Source: J089 sp964535735
GTDB taxonomy: Bacteria; Fidelibacterota; Marinisomatia; Marinisomatales; J089
Reading direction: 5' to 3'
Assembly: GCA_964535735.1 (NCBI GenBank)
Contig: CAZHTM010000001.1
Location: forward strand, 124,001 to 188,000
Length of the DNA: 64,000 nucleotides
In this document: in pieces, positions 1-9,217 of the stretch
How positions within the stretch are numbered: position 1 is the stretch's first letter
Layout of the letters: the number at the start of each line of letters is the position of its first letter
Made by a program: the position numbers and the translations under genes
The notes under the pieces: generated by a model
What the model was told of the DNA's origin: nothing
Seen by the model: the letters and a program-made list of their open reading frames with translations, nothing else
Database searches by the model: none

Positions 1-573
1 GAATCCAGTCGGACCGCAAGATTCTCCTCCAGTGCCGTTTATTTTACTTCCGGAAGGACGAAGGACGGATAAATCGTGGCCACAACCGCCGCCGTACTTA
101 TAGGTGAGAGCTTCATTTACAATGGCTTCATAAATCGACTGGATTGAATCATCTTTGACACCCACAACATAGCAATTGTTGAGTGTTGTTGTAATGTCTT
201 CACGCCCGGCGCCGTGCATAATTCGACCACCGGGAACAAATCTGAAATCTTCAAGAATTGAGAAAAAACGTTTTTCCCACGTATTTCGGAGTGTCTTGGT
301 ACGCTCAACGGAAGCAATGGCTTTTGCCATACGTTTCCATAAATGCCAGGGGTGGGTTTCACCGGGAGCCAGATATTTATTTCTTAAAACATCGGCGCCG
401 AGGTGATCATCCTGATAGTAGTTGTCAATTTGATAGTGGGTGGGTACTTCTTCCGAAAAGGAAATGCGATCCTGATCTTTTTTAATATCCAATAAGGTTT
501 CTTTGACACGTGGGTCAAACTCCCTACCCCCAGGACGATTTTCTAAAAAATTTAATTCTATTGCTTCTGCCAT
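1..573 (-). CDS. Ribonucleotide reductase large subunit, probably class II, N-terminal part
   Basis: Open from the ATG at 573 to the window edge without a stop (191 residues), so the 3' part is missing. The translation has the N-terminal and early barrel signatures of RNR alpha chains: a PGGRIMHGAG stretch near residue 118, TLNNCYVV with the first active-site cysteine, then GGGCGHDLSVLRPSG. The PGGRI and LNNC style is typical of adenosylcobalamin-dependent enzymes (NrdJ), which make deoxyribonucleotides with cobalamin; class I is not excluded because the radical-site region lies outside. An AGGA ribosome site precedes the ATG. It lies downstream of maf on the same strand, with DnaA-box-like sites in the gap. 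Confidence 0.88.
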   Translation of the reverse strand, partial: MAEAIELNFLENRPGGREFDPRVKETLLDIKKDQDRISFSEEVPTHYQIDNYYQDDHLGADVLRNKYLAPGETHPWHLWKRMAKAIASVERTKTLRNTWEKRFFSILEDFRFVPGGRIMHGAGREDITTTLNNCYVVGVKDDSIQSIYEAIVNEALTYKYGGGCGHDLSVLRPSGSKINGTGGESCGPTGF

Positions 574-746
574 TAACGTCTTCCTTTGGTCGTGGTTTTA
601 AGCTAATTGTTTAAGACGTCGTTGGCGAATGAAATCGCGAAAACTCGATGGGTTGGCAATAGAAATCTATCTAGGTTGCATGCAGGAACCAAATAAAATT
701 TACAAATGACATGTTTCTCGTCGAGAACTATGTAGATATTAACAAC

Positions 747-766
747 TTATCCACAAGTTTTCCACA
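747..766 (+). promoter_or_regulatory. Two adjacent DnaA-box-like 9-mers upstream of the RNR gene
   Basis: TTATCCACA at 747-755 is an exact match to the DnaA box TTATNCACA and TTTTCCACA at 758-766 is a one-mismatch neighbour in the same orientation. They sit about 175-195 bp upstream of the RNR start. In E. coli, nrdAB is DnaA-regulated; the same role here is inference. No AT-rich unwinding element or further boxes suggest an origin. Confidence 0.4.
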
Positions 767-862
767 GGTATCGACAGGTATTGAAAAAATGTATCAAACC
801 ATAACTTTATGGATATCCGGATTTAACCGTGGGCGCATCACGTAAACTATATTTTAAATGGG

Positions 863-1471
863 TTAATTGGCAGTAATACCGATAGAATCACACATAGCTT
901 TGTAATGGGAGTAAAACGCTCCCAAAGGAAATCCGACGACATTGTAAAAACAACCGGATATACGACCCACATGAAGCGCAAACCAATCTTGAATCCCGTA
1001 GCTACCGGCTTTATCAAACGGTTTAAATTGATCTACATAGTACTCAATCTCTATCTGGGAAAGCGGATTAAAGGTGACATCGGTTAATTCATGGAACGTT
1101 ACCGAATAACGACGAGCTTCCCATATTAGAGCAACGCCGGTGCATACCTGGTGTGTTTTTCCGGAAAGGTTTGACAACATGCCAATAGCTTCGGAACGAG
1201 TCGACGGCTTTCCAAGAATGGTATCTCCAAGTATTACAATAGTATCGGCTCCAACGACAAGAGCGTCAGGGAATTTGGCGGAAATAGACCGAGCTTTCAG
1301 TTCCGCGAAATGACGTGTCAAATCGGTAGGTGATAAATCAATGGAAAAATCCTCGTGGATATTGGCCGGATGAACTGAAAATTGAAACCCCACCTGGTTG
1401 AGAAGCTGTCGGCGCCGGGGAGACCCGGAAGCGAGGATCATGGGGACAGGAGGATAGGGTTGTTTATTCAT
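863..1471 (-). CDS. maf: Maf family nucleoside triphosphate pyrophosphatase
   Basis: A 202-residue protein with the Maf signature LASGSPRRRQLL at residues 13-24, the VVGADTIV motif with the catalytic aspartate near residue 94, a following GK, and DKAGSYGIQ near residue 153. Members hydrolyse dTTP/UTP or modified nucleotides to the monophosphate and PPi and are linked to division arrest or house-cleaning. The Q/G-rich late motif resembles the dTTP/UTP (YhdE) subgroup. The ATG overlaps the last 8 bases of the upstream protease gene, so both are probably co-transcribed with translational coupling. Confidence 0.92.
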   Translation of the reverse strand: MNKQPYPPVPMILASGSPRRRQLLNQVGFQFSVHPANIHEDFSIDLSPTDLTRHFAELKARSISAKFPDALVVGADTIVILGDTILGKPSTRSEAIGMLSNLSGKTHQVCTGVALIWEARRYSVTFHELTDVTFNPLSQIEIEYYVDQFKPFDKAGSYGIQDWFALHVGRISGCFYNVVGFPLGAFYSHYKAMCDSIGITAN

Positions 1472-4400
1472 ATTTAGCCAATCGTTCGATCCGGTGTACC
1501 GATCCTGATGAATTTCGTGCTTTTATACGATATAGATAAACGCCATTGGCCAGGGATTGACCATACGCATCGCGTCCGGCCCACGACAAAGCATTGAACC
1601 CGGCCTCCATAAGCTGTGGTCCCAGCGATGCTATTTTACGTCCCTTTAACGTGAAAATATCAATTGTGACTTCCGCTTGTTCGCTCAATTCAAAAGTAAA
1701 ATCCGTGCGTAATTGAAATGGGTTAGGGTAATTATATACATTCATCAATTTCAGCCCGGAAAAAGCACTCTTGAAGATTTTCAATTCCGATTGAGATCGA
1801 TTATTTGCGTTATCCCAGGCCTCTACATGAAGGATGCCACCGTCTTGAATTTCCTGATTCAGAATTGTAAGGGTCCCTGTGGTAATGGAATTCATGTCGT
1901 AAATAAAACGATCGGTAACATCCTGGAGGTCACCACCGTCTTCATATGAAACCTGGATGGAATGTCCAATCTCTCCCGTCACATTAACCCCAAGAGGATC
2001 AGAGAGGCGGACGACTAGGTTTTCCTCTCCAAACAGATGGTCGCCATTGCCCAATCGACGGCCAGATTCGGTTTCAAAATAAATTTGAGGACCGGTATGG
2101 TCAGTGGTTGGATCGCCCCCAGTGAAGAACAAGCCCCCGATGCTCCCCATGGCGTCTTGAAAAGGGGTTTCATCGCCGGAAATGTACACCGATAAATAAC
2201 CAGGATTGTTGGAATACGAAATATCTAAGGGGATTCTTACCAAACCGGAAAAATTCGATCCAGTAAATCCGATTTGACCTCGGAATAAGGTAGGTCCCGG
2301 AAGGGTAAAGGAAAGGGATTGTTCGGTATTAAGAAAGGAATATGTACGGGTAATGTATCGATCCGCATCTCGGAGGTTGACGATTCCAGTTCCGGTTCCC
2401 GCCAGGAGATTTTGGGTTCCAAAAAACTCTGCCTGTTCCAAGGCCTTTAAAGTATCTTGAGACAACGTAAGGGCTGAAAGGGTGTCAGCGGCCAAAGGGA
2501 GCTTGAGAGCTGGATCTCCAAATAAATGGAAGAGTTCACCGTCGGCATTGCCAGTCTTCACCGACTGTAATATATCTCCCAGAGGGTGATGCGACACTTG
2601 GCGATTAGGAAAAATAGATCGAAATATCTGTTCGGTGTAATATTGATTACTGGTTACAGTAATTAGTCGACTTGTGGTGATGATCGCCGCTGCTCCATCC
2701 ATAGGTTTCCGTATTAAATCTTCTGAAAAGGCTTCATTTTGGACATAATCAAAATGTCCCCATGAACAGGTTCCGGCAATCCACAGGGGGAGCTTCATTC
2801 CGGTTTGGATAGCATTCACATCCCCGCGGTCTTGGAACAATAATCGTTCCTGAGCCCATTGATGTTCACTACCATGTCCAATATAATTGATAATCGCAGT
2901 TCCCTCTCGGATTTGATCCAGTAGCGCTTGAGTCGCATCCGGTTTAATGACGCCATATGACGAAGCATCGCTTACTTCGGGGTATTCAATCATATATAGT
3001 TTTTTGGTAATAACCGATGGATCCACTAATGCCGATAAAATTTCACTATTGATGGTATGACTTTTTCCGGTTGATATCTGCGATATTAGATGTTCTGGAC
3101 GTTTAGTGTCATCCGCGACCAATGTAATTTGCTGACGCCACAATCCAGAAATGGGATGATTTTCTAATTCCAGAACTTTTTCAATGTAATTGGTAACATC
3201 CTCTACAGTATGCGCCGGGTAACGGCCTAGAGGTACTTCTGGGATATCCCCGTAGACAGTTGCTAAACGATCATCTGTTGCACGGCTGCTGGTGAGACCA
3301 ATTTCGATTGTAGGTACCAAAGTACGTGACTCTCCGGTGATATTTCGATAGTCAAAATCGGCATCACCCAGCAGAAAAATCATGGGGCGCAAAGGAGGAA
3401 GATTGGTCCAGTTTTCTCTAGCCCATTGAATAAAAAAGCGGATTGCCATCGGATCTTTGCAGCCAGCGGTGAACTCGTCGTACAGGGTCTCGATAGGGAC
3501 ATACATGGATTGATCGCGAAAATCGACGAGGGGTTGAGCAGCGTTCTGGAATTCTTTAGGACCGATAATTATATGCTCTGCATAGCGTTGTGTTGTTCGG
3601 AATTCCTGGAAGGACTTGGGACCAACCCAGGTCAATTCTGTAGGGAGGGGTATATATTCGGGATTGAATACTATCAAGCGGTGAAGGCTATCACCAGGTA
3701 CGTCGTCAATGACGGACCACCCGGTTGATTCAGGCTGAATTGTTAGAGATACGGAGTGATCCGGATTTGTGATATCCCAAACCTGTTGGGGCTCAACCCC
3801 GGAAAAGACGTACCGATATTTTGCCCCATTCTCAGGACTGTAAAAGTCAAAAGATTGTCCATTAAATTCCAATGATCGAAAATAGTGTAAAGTAAACGCA
3901 TCATAGTACGGTTCGGAGTTAGGATCATTAGATACATTAGTAAGTTTTAGTGTGTTGTTACCCGATATCAAATTGGCGAAGTTTAGGGAAAAGGTCATGG
4001 TTTTTTTACCGAATCCTGCCCAAAATAAATTTCCAGATAACGTGTTACCGTTTATCGCGACCGCAATTGAATGATTCGCAAAAATTGAATTGCCAGAACT
4101 GCTTCCTCCATACATCTGAACAGTAAGGCTGGTTGCCAACAAGGGATCATTAATGGGATTTTGAAGTGTAAAGGGTATATTTTGGCTTCCGCCGGGTGAA
4201 ATGGCATTTTGAACCCATAATAGTCCCGACTCATAAGGGTTTAAAAGGTCAAATTCCGAATGGAGATACGCGGAAACTGAATTCACGGTTTCGGCTCCCA
4301 GATCTGAAGTCGATATTTCCGTTATGCGTAGTCCGGTTCGTTGGTCATCATTGGGAATCAATAACCAATATACATTCTCCGTAAAATATACATTCTGCCG

Positions 4401-5243
4401 ATAGACTACTTGGGTTCCATTGATCTCAAATCCTTGAGCCCCACGTCCATACCAAAGTAATTTATCGTCCGCATCCAGTTGACCGTTATTTTCTCCGATA
4501 ACCATCATGGGCACTTCCACTAGGTTCTCCGGTAAAGCCTGATTTGGAGACTGGTCATAGGGGCGACCGCCTTGAGGCCCGGTAAACACTGAAAAGGACC
4601 GGGGATTCTGCGTTACGTCGAAGGGTGATAAGTCCATTATTTGTTGACCCGTGAGACGCACCGGACCATCTTCAGTGACAAGGATTTTGATCCAATTACC
4701 CGTGGGTAACTCCGTGGTAGATCGACGAGATACAATCGGTGGTTGCCTCCACTGACGTGCCACAGTCCAATTGATAATATTCTGACTCAACGGCGAATCC
4801 AGCGGTAAGGATCGGGCGGACGGCGGCTGTTGCGCAGGAAATCGAATGGTGACGGTCATAAAGGCATAGGCTTGGTCTTGCCCGACGCCGGGTCCCACTT
4901 CCAGCGTGGCCGTAAATATCCCCTGGTAGCGTTGTTTTTGAATCCAACGAATCCCCGTGAACAGGGAATCTTCTACGTGAAATGGAAGCTGGCGCGGATC
5001 TGATCCAACCAGTTCAATACTGGGATACTCATCGGATGGTAATCCGACTAAAATGGGGATAGGACGCACATCATCCGGAGACTGAAGTGGATTGATTATC
5101 CTGATGATTAATTCTTTTTGAGTGGAAGATTGAACGTCCACCAGTACAGCAGACCAGAGTGTGCTGCTGGTTACTGTTAACCAAAGAAAGATGACCGTTA
5201 TTAGTCGGAACATAAGCTGAAATATACGGTTGAAGTTTGACAT
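1464..5243 (-). CDS. porU: PorU-like gingipain-family (C25) protease of the type IX secretion system
   Basis: A 1259-residue exported protein. The N-terminus has a hydrophobic signal segment (residues 10-32); a second ATG at residue 12 would also leave a signal peptide. The C25 catalytic pair is visible: His in NYIGHG near residue 789 and Cys in AGTCSWGHFD near residue 826, spaced as in gingipains. The last ~90 residues start with YNYPNPF and form a FlgD-Ig/type IX sorting-like beta domain ending in NGVYLYRI. PorU is the cell-surface sortase that removes such domains from T9SS cargo; a secreted C25 protease that is only T9SS cargo is the alternative. No other por/spr genes are in view. Divergent from aconitase. 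Confidence 0.82.
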   Translation of the reverse strand: MSNFNRIFQLMFRLITVIFLWLTVTSSTLWSAVLVDVQSSTQKELIIRIINPLQSPDDVRPIPILVGLPSDEYPSIELVGSDPRQLPFHVEDSLFTGIRWIQKQRYQGIFTATLEVGPGVGQDQAYAFMTVTIRFPAQQPPSARSLPLDSPLSQNIINWTVARQWRQPPIVSRRSTTELPTGNWIKILVTEDGPVRLTGQQIMDLSPFDVTQNPRSFSVFTGPQGGRPYDQSPNQALPENLVEVPMMVIGENNGQLDADDKLLWYGRGAQGFEINGTQVVYRQNVYFTENVYWLLIPNDDQRTGLRITEISTSDLGAETVNSVSAYLHSEFDLLNPYESGLLWVQNAISPGGSQNIPFTLQNPINDPLLATSLTVQMYGGSSSGNSIFANHSIAVAINGNTLSGNLFWAGFGKKTMTFSLNFANLISGNNTLKLTNVSNDPNSEPYYDAFTLHYFRSLEFNGQSFDFYSPENGAKYRYVFSGVEPQQVWDITNPDHSVSLTIQPESTGWSVIDDVPGDSLHRLIVFNPEYIPLPTELTWVGPKSFQEFRTTQRYAEHIIIGPKEFQNAAQPLVDFRDQSMYVPIETLYDEFTAGCKDPMAIRFFIQWARENWTNLPPLRPMIFLLGDADFDYRNITGESRTLVPTIEIGLTSSRATDDRLATVYGDIPEVPLGRYPAHTVEDVTNYIEKVLELENHPISGLWRQQITLVADDTKRPEHLISQISTGKSHTINSEILSALVDPSVITKKLYMIEYPEVSDASSYGVIKPDATQALLDQIREGTAIINYIGHGSEHQWAQERLLFQDRGDVNAIQTGMKLPLWIAGTCSWGHFDYVQNEAFSEDLIRKPMDGAAAIITTSRLITVTSNQYYTEQIFRSIFPNRQVSHHPLGDILQSVKTGNADGELFHLFGDPALKLPLAADTLSALTLSQDTLKALEQAEFFGTQNLLAGTGTGIVNLRDADRYITRTYSFLNTEQSLSFTLPGPTLFRGQIGFTGSNFSGLVRIPLDISYSNNPGYLSVYISGDETPFQDAMGSIGGLFFTGGDPTTDHTGPQIYFETESGRRLGNGDHLFGEENLVVRLSDPLGVNVTGEIGHSIQVSYEDGGDLQDVTDRFIYDMNSITTGTLTILNQEIQDGGILHVEAWDNANNRSQSELKIFKSAFSGLKLMNVYNYPNPFQLRTDFTFELSEQAEVTIDIFTLKGRKIASLGPQLMEAGFNALSWAGRDAYGQSLANGVYLYRIKARNSSGSVHRIERLAKYE

Positions 5244-5348
5244 GATTCTGGTATGGAGATGTGGATAGCTGTAAATTTATTTCTTGATTTTCCTACGAAT
5301 CGATTCATTTTCGGTTCCAGTATTTAACCGTAGCTATGGAGTAGCCCC

Positions 5349-7610
5349 ATGTTTGATTTTGATATGATTCAGCGACATTATTCCCGCCTGGATGAAAAAG
5401 TAAATGCTGCCCGAAAACTGGTTGGGCGACCGTTAACCTTGGCAGAAAAAATTCTCTATTCTCACCTAGATGAACTTCCCAATACACCACCTAAACGCTT
5501 AGATACGTATGTGTATTTGCGTCCGGATCGGGTGGCCATGCAGGATGCAACAGCTCAAATGGCCCTGCTTCAATTCATGTCCGCTGGAAAACCACGAGTT
5601 GCCGTTCCCAGCACGGTCCATTGTGATCATTTAATTCGGGCGGAAAAGGGTGCTAATGAAGATCTGAATACTGCTCAGGTGACCAATAAAGAAGTGTATG
5701 ATTTTCTGGAATCTGTGAGTCAAAAATATGGGATTGGATTCTGGAAACCCGGTGCCGGGATTATTCACCAAATCATTTTAGAGAATTACGCTTTTCCTGG
5801 AGGATTAATGATCGGTACCGATTCCCATACCCCTAACGGAGGCGGTTTGGGTATGCTGGCCATTGGCGTAGGTGGCGCCGATGCGGTTGATGTTATGGCG
5901 GGAATGCCCTGGGAACTGCGTTGGCCCGGATTGATTGGGGTAAAATTAACTGGTAAACTGTCCGGATGGACGGCTCCTAAAGACGTTATTTTGAAATTAG
6001 CCGGCATTTTGACCGTGAAAGGTGGAACGGGAAAGATTGTAGAATATTTTGGTGAAGGAACCCAGTCCATAAGTTGTACAGGGAAAGCAACCATTACCAA
6101 TATGGGCGCTGAAATTGGTGCCACCACCTCGGTTTTCCCCTTCGATGATCGAATGGCGGCCTATCTGGACGCCACGGAACGTGCCGAGTTGACTCAGGCA
6201 GCCCGTCAGCATCAAAACAACTTAATGGCAGACCCTGAGGTGTTGGAACACCCGGAATCCTATTATGATGAAGTTATTGAAATCAATTTGTCCGAACTGG
6301 AACCCCACTTGGTCGGTCCGTTCACACCTGACCTTGCCCATCCCATTTCCCGGATGAAAGAGGATGTGGAAAAGGAGGGGTATGAGGATACGGTAAGTGC
6401 GGCGTTGATCGGAAGTTGCACCAATTCATCCTACGAGGATATTGAAAAAGCCGCCCATGTGGCGCGACAGGCTGCTGCTAAGGGGTTGAAAGCCAAGGCA
6501 GATTACATGATTACCCCGGGATCTGAACAAATTCACACTACCATTGCCCGGGACGGTCAACTTGAAGCCCTGGAATATCTGGGAGGGAAAGTTTTAGCCA
6601 ACGCGTGTGGGCCGTGTATTGGGCAGTGGAAACGGCACGGCATGCCCGAAGGACAGAAGAATTCAATTGTTACATCTTTTAATCGAAATTTTGCCCGACG
6701 GAATGATGGAAATACGGGGACCTATGCCTTTATCGGTAGTCCGGAACTGGTTACCGCTCTGGCGATTGCGGGACGGCTCAGCTTTAATCCTTTAACGGAT
6801 ACATTGATTAACGATAAAGGTGAAGCGGTCAAATTAGACCCGCCAGAAGGGGATGAATTGCCTCGGAATGGTTTCGAAAAAGGTCGTGATGGGTACATTT
6901 CTCCCGTAGAGGATGGCTCAGCCGTGGAAGTGAAGGTTGATTCCCAGAGTGAACGACTGCAACTACTCACCCCGTTCAGTCCCTGGGATGGTAATGATAT
7001 TGAAGATTTACCGGTATTATTAAAAGCCAAAGGAAAATGTACCACCGATCATATTTCGCCGGCCGGACCCTGGTTGAAGTATCGGGGGCATCTGGACAAT
7101 ATTTCCAATAATATGTTTATCGGTGCGACCAACGCGTTCACTGGCGAGATCGGCAAAGGAACGAATGTGTTGACGGGTGAAACCGGTCAGGATTTTTCCG
7201 CCATTGCCCGGGATTATAAATCCAAGGGTGTTTCCTGGTGCGTTATTGGAGATGAAAACTACGGGGAAGGTTCCAGCCGGGAACATGCCGCCATGGAGCC
7301 GCGTCATTTGGGATGTAAAGTGGTATTGACCCGGAGTTTTGCCCGCATTCATGAAACCAATCTGAAGAAACAAGGCGTTCTACCCCTGACCTTTGTAGAC
7401 CCGAAGGATTATGATCGGATTCAGGAGCAGGATCGTCTGTCTGTGCATGGACTTCAGGATTTGGCGCCGGGTCGAAATCTCATGGTTGTAATTACACATG
7501 CTGATGGAACTCAGGAATCCTTCGAAGTGGCGCACAGCATGTCAGAAATGCAAATTGAATGGTTCAAATACGGATCGGCGTTGAATCGCATCGCTGCCGA
7601 AAATGGTTGA
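5349..7610 (+). CDS. acn: Aconitate hydratase (mitochondrial/AcnA-like type)
   Basis: A 753-residue TCA-cycle enzyme that isomerises citrate to isocitrate with a [4Fe-4S] cluster. The cluster ligands are visible: SCTNSS near residue 356 and ANACGPCIGQW near residues 417-425. Other aconitase landmarks are STVHCDHLI, IGTDSHTPNGGGLGM and the C-terminal swivel domain with GENYGEGSSREHAA-like residues (GDENYGEGSSREHA near 635). Length and the short form match the mitochondrial-type branch, about 750-780 residues, rather than the ~890-residue AcnA. The last 8 bases overlap the next gene. No strong ribosome site is seen before the ATG. Confidence 0.96.
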   Translation: MFDFDMIQRHYSRLDEKVNAARKLVGRPLTLAEKILYSHLDELPNTPPKRLDTYVYLRPDRVAMQDATAQMALLQFMSAGKPRVAVPSTVHCDHLIRAEKGANEDLNTAQVTNKEVYDFLESVSQKYGIGFWKPGAGIIHQIILENYAFPGGLMIGTDSHTPNGGGLGMLAIGVGGADAVDVMAGMPWELRWPGLIGVKLTGKLSGWTAPKDVILKLAGILTVKGGTGKIVEYFGEGTQSISCTGKATITNMGAEIGATTSVFPFDDRMAAYLDATERAELTQAARQHQNNLMADPEVLEHPESYYDEVIEINLSELEPHLVGPFTPDLAHPISRMKEDVEKEGYEDTVSAALIGSCTNSSYEDIEKAAHVARQAAAKGLKAKADYMITPGSEQIHTTIARDGQLEALEYLGGKVLANACGPCIGQWKRHGMPEGQKNSIVTSFNRNFARRNDGNTGTYAFIGSPELVTALAIAGRLSFNPLTDTLINDKGEAVKLDPPEGDELPRNGFEKGRDGYISPVEDGSAVEVKVDSQSERLQLLTPFSPWDGNDIEDLPVLLKAKGKCTTDHISPAGPWLKYRGHLDNISNNMFIGATNAFTGEIGKGTNVLTGETGQDFSAIARDYKSKGVSWCVIGDENYGEGSSREHAAMEPRHLGCKVVLTRSFARIHETNLKKQGVLPLTFVDPKDYDRIQEQDRLSVHGLQDLAPGRNLMVVITHADGTQESFEVAHSMSEMQIEWFKYGSALNRIAAENG

Positions 7611-8568
7611 CCCTTACCAGGTCCTTATTACCGATCCCATTTCAGAAGATGGCATCCGGCTTTTGACAAATGCAGGGATTCAGGTTCATCTTCATGTAGA
7701 TAAAACTGGTCCCGAATTTGAAGCTGCCCGTGAACGATCTCATGGATGGATCATTCGCAGCGGTACGCGAATCACCAAAGATGAGTTAGCCAAAGCGCCC
7801 CGATTGAAAGTCATCGGCCGGGCCGGTGTGGGGGTGGACAATGTGGATCTTGAAGAAGCTTCTCATCGGGGCATCGTCGTAATGAATACGCCGGATGTGA
7901 ATACCATTTCAGCTGCTGAACATACCCTGGCACTATTGCTGTCCTTATCCCGACATATTCCGCAAGCCTTCGCCTCGCTCTCTAAAGGACGCTGGAATCG
8001 GAGTCGATGGATCGGAACCGAACTTATGGGTAAAACGTTAGGCGTCATTGGTTTGGGGAAAATTGGTAGAGAAGTTGCAAAGCGGGCTGCCGCATTTGGA
8101 ATGCAAATCCTGGGTTATGATCCCTACGTCCGAAATGAGGACCTGGATGAAGAGGTGATTCACCGGGTTAAATTGGATAACATTCTTCGTGATTCGGATT
8201 ATATTACCCTTCATGTACCATTGAACGATGAAACCCGAGGACTTATCGGAGCACATGAACTGAATGTGATGAAACCCACTTGCCGACTCATTAACGTGGC
8301 GCGGGGAGGCATCGTGGATGAAGTCGCCCTAGCGGAGGCCTTGAAAGCTGGGACTATCGCCGGTTCGGCAATTGATGTGTTCAGTCAAGAACCACTTGAT
8401 AGACATCATCCATTATTGGGTATTGACCGTTGTGTTGTCACCCCTCATCTGGGAGCGTCTACACAAGAAGCAAAGCAACGGGTATCCAAAGAAATATGTA
8501 CACAGGTTAGGGACGCACTTTTGGAAAGAAAGATGAGAAATGTGGTGAATCGTTCCCATCAAACGTGA
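7603..8568 (+). CDS. serA: D-isomer 2-hydroxyacid dehydrogenase, likely D-3-phosphoglycerate dehydrogenase, short form
   Basis: A 321-residue NAD-dependent dehydrogenase. The Rossmann motif GLGKIG is at about residue 150, followed by the acidic end of beta 2 in YDP; the catalytic Arg is in NVARGG (about 231), the Glu in QEPL (about 262) and the His in TPHLGAST (about 281). GRAGVGVDNVD near residue 70 is typical of SerA, which oxidises 3-phosphoglycerate for serine synthesis. It lacks the ACT or intervening regulatory domains of full-length SerA, so feedback inhibition by serine through ACT is not expected; another D-hydroxyacid substrate is possible. Starts inside the aconitase stop region (8-bp overlap). 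Confidence 0.82.
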   Translation: MVDPYQVLITDPISEDGIRLLTNAGIQVHLHVDKTGPEFEAARERSHGWIIRSGTRITKDELAKAPRLKVIGRAGVGVDNVDLEEASHRGIVVMNTPDVNTISAAEHTLALLLSLSRHIPQAFASLSKGRWNRSRWIGTELMGKTLGVIGLGKIGREVAKRAAAFGMQILGYDPYVRNEDLDEEVIHRVKLDNILRDSDYITLHVPLNDETRGLIGAHELNVMKPTCRLINVARGGIVDEVALAEALKAGTIAGSAIDVFSQEPLDRHHPLLGIDRCVVTPHLGASTQEAKQRVSKEICTQVRDALLERKMRNVVNRSHQT

Positions 8569-8743
8569 TGAGATTGCCTCAAAAACGTCAAATTACTGAA
8601 CGATTATCGGTGCAAGACGGGGCTAATAAAAGAAAAAAAATGGTTGAACGATGTAGGGTGATCAAATTAGACTGCTTCTAGAATCAAAGCCAATCGTCGG
8701 GATCATTATCTTATTTGAAAGAACTAAACGTTAGAGGTAGCCC

Positions 8744-9145
8744 ATGTCAAAACTTTGGGAAGATCTGAAAAAAAATATGAAAGAATGGAGCAATGTTGCC
8801 GTTGAGAAGGCTGAGGAAGTCAGTAAAATGGCCGTTGCTAAAACTGAAGAATTAACCAAAATCAGTAAAATAAAAATTGAGGTCCATCAGCTCCAGAAGG
8901 ATTTGGATTCGTCTTATAGTCAATTGGGACACTGGATTGAATCCCAGTATGAGTCCAATAAAAAACTGACGTTGTTTAAAGACAACCAATTTCAGAGTTT
9001 AATGGAGGCTATTCAAGAGAAGAAATCCGCGATAGCTGTAAAGGAAACTGAAATTCAAAAAATCAGGGAAGAAGCGGGGAATATAGAAGAATCGCTTGAG
9101 GAAGAACCAGCTCCAGAAAAAGAAACTGGAGACGAGGAAAAGTAG
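8744..9145 (+). CDS. Small charged coiled-coil protein, unknown function
   Basis: A 133-residue soluble protein, rich in Lys and Glu, almost wholly helical by composition. Residues 15-45 contain alternating AVEKAEEVSKMAV / AVAKTEELTKI segments, which look like an internal repeat, and residues 90-115 form a second heptad stretch. The tail is an acidic run of Glu and Pro. No signal peptide, membrane span or cysteine is present. A GAGG-containing ribosome site stands 8-10 bases before the ATG. It stands alone 175 bp after serA and 72 bp before the M23 peptidase. Family not recognised. Confidence 0.7.
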   Translation: MSKLWEDLKKNMKEWSNVAVEKAEEVSKMAVAKTEELTKISKIKIEVHQLQKDLDSSYSQLGHWIESQYESNKKLTLFKDNQFQSLMEAIQEKKSAIAVKETEIQKIREEAGNIEESLEEEPAPEKETGDEEK

Positions 9146-9217
9146 AAAGTGACGTACGAATTTCAGTTGTAAATCCAATGGTAATCGATTAATATTACTC
9201 CTAATTTTGTAGGAATC

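Noticed and set aside
747..766. Chromosomal origin at the DnaA-like boxes
   Set aside because: Only two boxes, no AT-rich unwinding region or dnaA/dnaN/gidA neighbours.
4696..4947. Short frames antisense or out of phase inside the porU-like gene and other large genes
   Set aside because: They are alternate-frame shadows of well-supported coding sequences and show no domain or start signal.
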